NCBI GenBank assembly: GCA_030435675.1
Contig: CM059624.1
Span: forward strand, 13,416,769 to 13,480,768
DNA: 64,000 nucleotides
Direction: 5' to 3'
Origin: Steinernema hermaphroditum
Lineage: Eukaryota > Nematoda > Chromadorea > Rhabditida > Steinernematidae
The notes below the pieces were generated by a model. It ran no database searches, was not told the DNA's origin, and saw only the letters and a list, made by a program, of their open reading frames with translations. A program made the translations under genes and the position numbers. Shown here piece by piece: positions 57,151 through 64,000 of this stretch. Each line of letters starts with the position of its first letter. The first letter of the stretch is position 1.

Positions 57151-57974
57151 CTACTGCTAGGATAATTAGTTGTTTCACTCGGTCGTCGCTTTTATGTGTC
57201 TGAGCGGGTTTCGTGCTTCTCTACAGCCATTCCACTCTTTTCTGCTCAATCCATGTTGACCTTATATATTTTATTTTGACCTTTAAAATAGACTTTCAAA
57301 TAAAAGGAACTTAACCGATCGTTAAAATTCGTGGGATTTCAGAACGCTATCCGTAAGATGATGCTATGTGCCAGCTCAGGCATCCTCCTCTTCCTTGCGT
57401 TTGTCCAGGACGGTTTACAACTGAAAAGTCTATCTTCCCCAATCAACCCCAATACCGTGCAGAAAGTCTTATAAGCACACAAATATAAGTACCTTCTTCC
57501 GGCTTCGGTGCAAGGAACGGCGGCAGAATTCGCTACAACACGACAACCAGAGGATAGATCTACATGTCGAATGTGTCCAAAACGGCAACCTCAAGCCCTT
57601 TCCACATTCAGATATAAAAGTCCATCGCTTACAAGGAATTGGACGCTTTTCCGAGCGATTAAGGCATACGTCTAGAGATTCGAGGATCCAGGCGAACAAA
57701 GTGAATATGATTTCAATTTGCATGCTCTTCATCAGACCCCGATTCAAGTTAGGCACAACCTTAAACACAATACTAGAAAATTTGGTTTGAAAGCACGATT
57801 CACATGGTCCGTTATTTTTGCTCTAAACTGACTCTTCTTAGACTTGACTGTTCAGTTTTGATCATAACACCGGTTTGCGCCGAACAAGACTTATATTCTC
57901 TTTTTATCTACTGCACGAGGAATTTGATAGTTTTACGGATCCAGGGATGTTCTTTGCTCTGACGAACGACTTTT

Positions 57975-58244
57975 GTGCGTTCTGCAAACCTGAACCGGAA
58001 AGGTCATATTACATATTTACGCTTGACAGAACATGCTTTCTATATACAGAAGGCTCTGACGCAAAACGAAAAAGGAGAAGAGTCGGAAGTGAGTCACTTT
58101 GAAAATGAGCCTTTTTCGGTTGACGTTCGTTTTCAGCTGACGCGCGAAGCCTTTGTTTTGACATATGATTTTGGAAATGCGATCTTGTTCCATGCTGTAA
58201 ATGTCATGAAATTTTATGTCTTCCGTGTGCAAGAAGAGAAGTAA
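57975..58244 (+). CDS. Candidate exon or relic, duplicated family, copy 2
   Basis: An 89-codon frame whose last about 54 residues (NEPFSVDVRFQLTREAFVLT, TYDFGNAILFHAVNV, KFYVFRVQEEK) match the exon at 54630-54814. It is open further upstream (QKALTQNEKGEESEVSHF) than the other copy. Substitutions between the copies are conservative, suggesting past selection. Protein family not identified, and it could be a pseudogene. Confidence 0.4.
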   Translation: MRSANLNRKGHITYLRLTEHAFYIQKALTQNEKGEESEVSHFENEPFSVDVRFQLTREAFVLTYDFGNAILFHAVNVMKFYVFRVQEEK

Positions 58245-58665
58245 ATGCATAAACATTACCCACATTTACATAAGTTTTCAATAACTTCTTGTAGATTTGA
58301 GAGCTGATTATGAACTGGCTGAATGATTTTCTAATTTTTGCTTCCGGTACGTTCGGCCCAATTTCCTTATTAGGAAAACCGTTAGTATTGGTTAATTTTA
58401 GGTGACCAGCCTTCAGATCGCCAGGGATGAAGTCGTCTGCCAGACATCCTCTGTTTGTCTATTTCGGTGTCGCAAAGCATAATGCCTTTGATTCACGAAA
58501 TAAAGTCGTGAAAGCCTTCAGATCGAATTGAGCACTTGTTGTGACCTGTGGTTGCTAACGATTTTTCAGAAAGGTTTTGCAATTTTGGCTGGTTTTGGTT
58601 ATCAAACACTGAATAATAAAAGTTACTGTAAATGGCATTTTTGCAAAGATAGACCTCAGAACCAG
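58082..58665 (+). repeat. Segmental duplication, copy 2 (filled site)
   Basis: Direct homologue of 54622-55160, carrying the insertion at 58421-58512. Confidence 0.85.
58421..58512 (+). mobile_element. 92-bp mobile-repeat insertion with 13-bp target duplication
   Basis: Flanked by AGCCTTCAGATCG at 58408-58420 and 58513-58525. The duplicated locus at 55.0 kb has one copy of this 13-mer and no insert. The insert is one end of repeat family A (compare 58836-58920, inverse orientation). It ends GAAATAAAGTCGTGAA, with an AATAAA. A fixed end plus an internally truncated other end and a 13-bp target duplication fit target-primed retrotransposition of a SINE-like or truncated LINE-like element. Confidence 0.85.
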
Positions 58666-58835
58666 GCAGGCTTAGGGTTGCCGAGGGTGCTTGTGGATAG
58701 CCACTTTCTATGAGAGTAGTCAACTCGATCACCCTTATCCAAGTTTATTGTTTTATATTCCTAACATGTTTTTATTCTTATGTTTTTTGAATGTATGCCT
58801 TCGTTCCATTGAAAACGTCGACTTCACGACTTTAT

Positions 58836-59270
58836 TTCGCGAATCAAAGGCATTATGCCTTGCGCGACACCGAAAATAGACAAACAGAGGATGTCTGGCA
58901 GACGACTTCATCCCTGGCGTGTCTAACCGGTCGTAGACGGCGCACTGGGAATCGGCAAATCTTCAGCTGCGGCAGCGGAACATCGTTTGCGGCACAGCGG
59001 ACGCTTCTGAGCTTGCATCTGATGGTCCGTGGTCGGGGAGTTGCGTCTTCGCTGGTCCTCAGAGCGTCAGCGACCTTCGGGATGACATCTCACGCAGCGT
59101 CGGGCGTAGGATTCCTGGCGTCGGACATCATGTTGTCAGCGGTGGTGGGACTACGGCTTCCGGGTGTCCCAATTCCCTCTGGAAGCCGGAACAGTCACAA
59201 CTGCTACGGGGTTTGCCATCTGACCAACCGGACACTCAGAGAGCGACCGGAGGGACCGACCGCTCGCCAC
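58836..59270 (-). repeat. Family A dispersed repeat, copy 2
   Basis: Begins TTCACGACTTTATTTCG (the same end as the 92-bp insertion, inverted) and runs through the CTTCATCCCTGGCG, GCGACCTTCGGGATGAC and GTCCCAATTCCCTCTGGAAG blocks found at 1440-1990. With 58421-58512 it forms an inverted pair with about 85-bp arms. ORFs across it are not conserved with copy 1. Confidence 0.7.
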
Positions 59271-59727
59271 CGTGACACGAGTGAGAGTGATTGAAAACGT
59301 CTCAATATTATAATGGAAGATCGCATTAGCTGTAATGTAACCGTAGTTCGACTGCACAACAGCAGTCCACTTCTCGGGCAGGATCGTCCGTTTAAAATAC
59401 CGGATTTGAAGCCAACAAATGTTTGTCTTTTTAATTGTTTAATTGTTTGGCCCAATTGTCGACCTCTTTATCTCATTCTGATTGATTTCATCCGATATCG
59501 TCATTTACGAACGGGTTCAAATAGCAGTAAGATTGTAGGAATAGAATGCTAAAAATAATACCAAATAATACCACATAGGAATCAGTTTAAAACGGTGAGC
59601 CGTTGTGGAGGCTAAACTGGAAGCATACGGTCCAAGTAATTAATTTTTTCACATGAGGTGTGAGTGTCACTGACGTACTCCATATCCCCATTGTCTTTTT
59701 ATAGTCCTTAACCAATTGCAAACGTTG

Positions 59728-59820
59728 GGCGTCGGCGACCTTCGGGATGACATCTCGCGCTCTGGATTTCTGGCGTCGGACATCTTGTTGTCAGCGGTGG
59801 TCGGACTACGGCTTCCAGTA
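59728..59820 (-). repeat. Family A repeat, partial copy
   Basis: GGCGACCTTCGGGATGACAT, then TTTCTGGCGTCGGACATC, then GTTGTCAGCGGTGGT match 59065-59150. No gene is seen between 59821 and 61304 apart from a possible exon-like block at 60343-60457. Confidence 0.75.
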
Positions 59821-61304
59821 GACATTTCCCTATTAGCATATTCCAGTAACCGTATTCTAAATTCTGCCTATCAGCCGAATAAAGTATATTTTTATGAATT
59901 TACGAGTTTATCTTCTCATAGCAAAGGCTTACGCATTGCAAGACGTCTCATATACGCACAAGAAAGACAAAATCACACCGTTGACATTGATCTTCGTTTT
60001 TTAGCGATTTTTGTGCTTCTACACCCAATCTGACACCCAGTTCATATAGCGGGCTTATAGCAAAAACAATCTTGTAGAAAAACACGCTATCGATGTACAG
60101 TACTCATTATCTCATTGCACCTTTTTGCTTCTTAATATGTTTTGGGTATCATGTCCTTTGAATTCGTATTTTGGTTGGCGGGATAATTTTTCACTTAGAT
60201 ATCATTATACTACGTGTTTTCTAGCCAAAAAAAACGACTGTCGACGCAAATGTTTTTCACTTCCCCCGCACCGATATTCTTGGTTCCCTTGAAATGTTAA
60301 CTCAATTCCGAATAACGATGTTTTGCATTTGAACGAAAACAGGTGTCCCTACTTCCGGGCAGTTTCGAGCAAAACAACACGCTTTGCACTGATCCCTGGC
60401 TTCCATTTTTTATTGCTCCTCGCTCCTCGGTGCTTCACCTTTTAGGAACCACAAAGGGTAAGGACAATGTCTCTTCCAATTTGAGAACTTCGCTTTTTGC
60501 GAGTGGAGCAAGTGCATGTTCATGCTAATCACTCCTAAAAGGCCCATAACAACCTGCTGCAGGTACATATACTCAAATATATTTCGCTCATAATAGGGTT
60601 GTAAAGAAGTGCTCTCCTAAGCCTAACTGACAGTATAAGTATAACCACATTCGTCTTATATTTAGCAATCTTAAGTGTCAGTCTATAGTGATTTCTTTGC
60701 ACCCTTGACCTATTCTGTGGAAAAGGGAAAACAACATTTCTGGCTTAATAATGTGGTCGCACTATCATTGTAAGTCGATATGACAAGGGTTGTTAAATTG
60801 TGCAGAATATTGAGCTTTAGACCGTTTGAAAGAAGTAGGACGGCGGATCTACAGCGGAAAGGATGTCTTTCACAAATACCGAGAAGTGCCATTATACCGT
60901 AATCCTTATCGTACGAGCTTCCAAGAATAATCACCGCTATGGGCCAATTGTCAGTCTTCTTTTATATCTTGTTACTTTGATTGGATTTCTACCAGTATTC
61001 TCGTCATAGTCATTTTTGGATCTTTAAGTGAAGCAGATCTTTAAGTTCTTTGAGTTAAATTAAGAGTAGATCTTCTAGAGAACATAGGTTTCAATAAAAT
61101 ACAGACAGAAGTGAACAATCAAATGTTACTATTTTTGTTTTCATCTTCAGCCCGGTTCAGCAGATCTGGCTTCTGAAAGCTCACTGATTCACAGATGTAT
61201 AACTATGATATATGATAAGTTGAGATGCGCAATTTTTGCAGGTTTAATGCATTTGTAAACCGTTCTGTTTGGCATATACAGGGCGGCCAAAACAGGCCAT
61301 CTAA

Positions 61305-61435
61305 ACAGAAGTCTGGAATATCATTGCCACGATCATCCTAAGATGAGGCCAGTCGGAAAACGAAAAAGTCGATAAAAACGACCGGACTCACGCGTTCACG
61401 TTGGGTGTTCACGGAAATGACATTCCAGACTTCTG
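61305..61435. mobile_element. MITE, 131 bp, TAA target duplication (Harbinger-like)
   Basis: Terminal inverted repeats ACAGAAGTCTGGAAT at both ends (perfect over 15 bp, similar to about 28 bp), with TAA directly outside each end (61302-61304 and 61436-61438). A 3-bp TWA duplication and short non-coding interior fit a PIF/Harbinger-type MITE. A similar half-site (GACATTTCAAACTTCT) lies near 16050. Confidence 0.75.
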
Positions 61436-61890
61436 TTAAAAAGTGGTTATAATGGATGTGCAATTTTTGTATGTCGGCATACTCACCTTTTAGTAGCCTT
61501 TCAGTCTTCTTGTTTATATGCTCCTTTTTGGGCAGTCCTGTATATCAGAGCTCGGTATTGGGTAGAAAGTGTTTAGATTGGATGTGCAATTTTTGCATCT
61601 TGGAATGGGAACTTTACAGCGAGAATTTAGTGAATTCTTATGGACTTACAGGTGAGCACTACGAATTTAGAGGATGTTCGCGGCGAAACACTGTGCCACG
61701 ATCATTTCATTTCGTATCACTGGTACAGGGAAATCCATTTTTAATACTTATTATTGTTAATTCGATTTTTGTTTTTTAGCCTACTAGCATTTGCGATTTA
61801 GTCTTGCAATCCTGGGTTGTTTACATCATGCTGTCACAGTGTTTCAAATTTTCAACGATGCCTAGTCCTAAATTCTATGGTCTTCCTTTT

Positions 61891-62194
61891 AGCAAAATTT
61901 AGTCCATCACTTTCGATTTATTTAGCCTTTTTCTATCAATTTTTGTAAAATCAACTTATTAAGCAGTCTTATAGCGATAGAATGTAGTTAGACCCATTCT
62001 ATCTGGGTCCATTGTAACCTCAATTTTTGTTTAGAATGTTTGGTCCGATCCTATTAAGTGGTAAGGGAACGGGACGTTCTCTATGGACCCATCATACTAA
62101 ATTAGCAAAATTTAGTCCATCACCTTTGATTTATGTAGCTTTTTTCTTGTAATTTTTGCCAAAACATATTAAACAGTCTTATAGCGATAGAATG
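61891..62194 (+). repeat. Direct repeat pair, about 93 bp
   Basis: Units 61891-61985 and 62103-62194 share TAGCAAAATTTAGTCCATCA, an ATTTTTG element and CAGTCTTATAGCGATAGAAT. A related GGATGTGCAATTTTTG word recurs at about 61455 and 61580 (GATGCGCAATTTTTG at 61224). Confidence 0.8.
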
Positions 62195-62499
62195 GAGTGA
62201 GACCCGTGCTTACCCTTATTGGCAACATCTTTAAGCTGTCTGATAATCTCCGGACCTGCGAATTTCCATTTTTCTCTGTCCTCTTTTGGATGCTGTTTGG
62301 ATCCGAGATTTCATACGTGCTTCTAATTTTTTATAGCTTAAACGATTTTGTGGTGCCATGAAGAAATAGCAAAATGTCGTCCATTATCATAGATGACCAT
62401 ATTGACGTGCCAACTGTTCCAACCTTATAAGAAAGAGTACGTGCATTTCCCGAAAATCATACGTCAGCCATCAGACATTTCCTGGTCTATCTTTAGGTA

Positions 62500-62960
62500 A
62501 TCCGTTTTATTGGAATCGCGCACTTCCAATTATGCGCTCTCATTGCGGATTCCCATTCATTTCCGCTGATCACAGATCTCCGATTATGCGCCATTCATGT
62601 GTTATGGCGTGTTTACTCACGCGCACCCCGAGGCGATCGGTCCCTCACCGCTGGGCCGCGCGACCAAGTGCGTGGGAATCGGTCTGCACACGCGCCCTTT
62701 ATTATACGAAATTGCAAATTTACTTCTGCTCCCTGCGCACACATTAATCATGCTTCGAGGCGAAGGCGCGCGCATTACGGGAAATCATAAGCGCATTTAT
62801 AATGCGCAGCTTTCGCTGCGTACGTGTGCCCTCCAGTGTACCTGTATCGCTGACAAGAGACCACCACATCATCGCATTTCTCGAATAGACGACGTTCTTT
62901 GCTATGAGCGCACACTTCGGACACATCGAAAGTGCATCTAATTAATCGCGTTTAAGTGCC
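62500..62960. promoter_or_regulatory. GC-rich island with clustered homeodomain/E-box-like words
   Basis: Contains ATTATGCGC-type words at about 62531, 62583 and 62807 (last inverted), CATTAATCATG at about 62743, several GCGCAC/CGCGCGC words and a GGGCCGCGCGACC core. Overlapping ORFs on three frames are composition artefacts. It resembles an enhancer or promoter, but the target gene is outside the window or unseen. Confidence 0.35.
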
Positions 62961-63489
62961 ACCGAGGCGCGATGGAATTAACGAATTGGAAGTCTGCTGA
63001 AAAAGTGTCTAATGAGATGATCGGATTGGAGAGAGAGACGGTGACGTGGGTGCAGGAGTATGACGGAAAAAACGTCGTTTTGACATTTGGACAATTTGGA
63101 ATGCGGTGGTGAGGTGTCAAGTGGAAGAATTGTGTGAGGCTGGAGATAAATTTAGAATGACGAAGGGGGATGAATGCACAGAATTCCTGTGTAATGTGTA
63201 AACCTGTTGACAGTCATACAGTACGTCATATGATGATTGTGATCGATGGTTTGATCTGATGGGACTAATGAGGTGATTGGATCAGACCCCATAGCGAAAC
63301 TGATATGAAAATGTAATCGAATTTATGACTTTTGGACTCCTAGATATTGGTTCATAGAAGCTATGCAAGTTAAACAGTCCTCATACATTCATTGGCAATT
63401 TTGAATGAACTTTTTCGTTGTTTGGTCGAATTTTTGCTTGTGTTGGCCGTTGGGGCGGGCTAATCCAATAGAAAATTTTTGGAATGCGG

Positions 63490-63795
63490 ATTTTTGGGGT
63501 CGCCCCAATGGCTTACGCCAGGTGTCATATAGAGCAACGGGAAATACATGTGTCACACCGTAGCCACTTATCTGGCTTCAGTGCCCGATTCCTTTATCGA
63601 ATAGCTGAATCCAGTGTGGAAGAGGTGGTAGGGAACGGAGGCAGAGCCATCTTCAATTCGACTGGCGTAGACATTGATGCTATATGCCATCCTCGGCTTG
63701 GAGGAACAGGAAAAATACGTGGTGGTGACTGGCTTCTGGGCCACACGTTGTAACTACGGCTTCCTTGTATTCCAGGCCTTCAGGGAGACAAGAAT
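63490..63795 (+). repeat. Family G-related block
   Basis: GC-richer block ending CTACGGCTTCCTTGTATTCC and AGGCCTTCAGGGAG, which resembles the family G core near 15720 and the CTACGGCTTCC word of family A. A 63484-63753 ORF is not conserved. 62961-63490 and 63800-64000 hold no gene I can see. Confidence 0.4.
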
Positions 63796-64000
63796 TACAA
63801 CCAAGAATGGCCTCTCACCCCACTAATTTCTGAGAAATCGAATGGACGACCCGACCGATCATCACCAATACAAAAGAAATCCCTCAGATCACTTTCATTT
63901 CTATAAATTACTGTAATGGGTCGTTGCACAGATTATTATATTTTTGGATTCTTAAACATCGTTCACATCTTGTTTCCTTTACTTCTACTATGTTTTGAAT

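Larger units (their letters stand above)
46890..63947 (+). other. Oriented ATTTTTG motif array, right block
   Basis: About 39 further plus-strand copies (for example 48594, 49357, 52759, 55213, 56205, 58636, 61231, 61463, 61589, 63430), with a single complement copy at 55853. The gene core between the two blocks has only three copies in 17 kb (34058, 38257, 41947). Function unknown. Confidence 0.75.

Noticed and set aside
60343..60457. Exon-like block between an AACAG acceptor and a GTAAGG donor
   Set aside because: Splice-site words flank a 38-codon frame, but there is no partner exon, no homologous copy and no recognised protein.
54..63947. Classical C. elegans piRNA promoter core (CTGTTTCA)
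   Set aside because: I looked for this core at a fixed distance from ATTTTTG and did not see an enrichment. The piRNA reading of the array therefore rests only on density, orientation and location.

Overview
The window looks like a chromosome-arm segment from a rhabditid-type nematode (clade V is likely; the species is not recognised). The evidence is a nematode-specific srx chemoreceptor, single-copy genes closest to Caenorhabditis-type proteins, many introns of only 42-60 nt with TTTCAG or TTTTAG acceptors, acceptor sites a few bases upstream of start codons (probable spliced-leader trans-splicing), and one probable two-gene operon. I recognised no rRNA, tRNA, CRISPR array or bacterial gene.

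Layout. (1) 1-21 kb is gene-poor and AT-rich. It holds decayed gene fragments, short tandem and inverted duplications, TIR elements and SINE-like repeats, interrupted by GC-rich islands every 2-3 kb. (2) 21.0-25.5 kb carries an eight-exon gene for a Ser-rich single-pass membrane protein, with nested repeats in its introns. (3) 25.5-32.3 kb is a duplication zone: LINE remnants, decayed copies of a membrane-protein family, two paralogous secreted or membrane proteins on the minus strand, and a Ser/basic-rich gene on the plus strand. (4) 32.8-46.5 kb is the gene-dense core: srx GPCR (-), a small secreted peptide (+), a CK1/TTBK-like kinase (+), ribosomal protein eL39 (-), a divergent AP-2 mu subunit (-), a 2-Cys peroxiredoxin (-), proteasome subunit Rpn6 (+), and a zinc-finger/tandem-BRCT protein (+) that probably shares an operon with Rpn6. 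(5) 46.5-64 kb is again gene-poor, with segmental duplications, a TIR transposon, a MITE, a LINE 3' remnant and a mobile-repeat insertion with a visible empty site.

The most unusual signal is a strand-asymmetric 7-mer. ATTTTTG occurs about 140 times on the plus strand but only about 9 times in reverse complement (hand count), and it is nearly absent from the gene-dense core. It behaves like a dispersed, oriented element array. One hypothesis is a cluster of very short transcription units such as nematode piRNA (21U-RNA-like) loci, but no fixed-distance partner motif could be shown by eye.

Exon models for the core genes were assembled by hand. Reading phase is consistent across every junction, and total lengths are multiples of three: Prdx 195 aa, eL39 52 aa, AP-2 mu 438 aa, Rpn6 440 aa, kinase 372 aa, srx 329 aa, ZnF-BRCT 402 aa, Ser-rich TM protein 471 aa.
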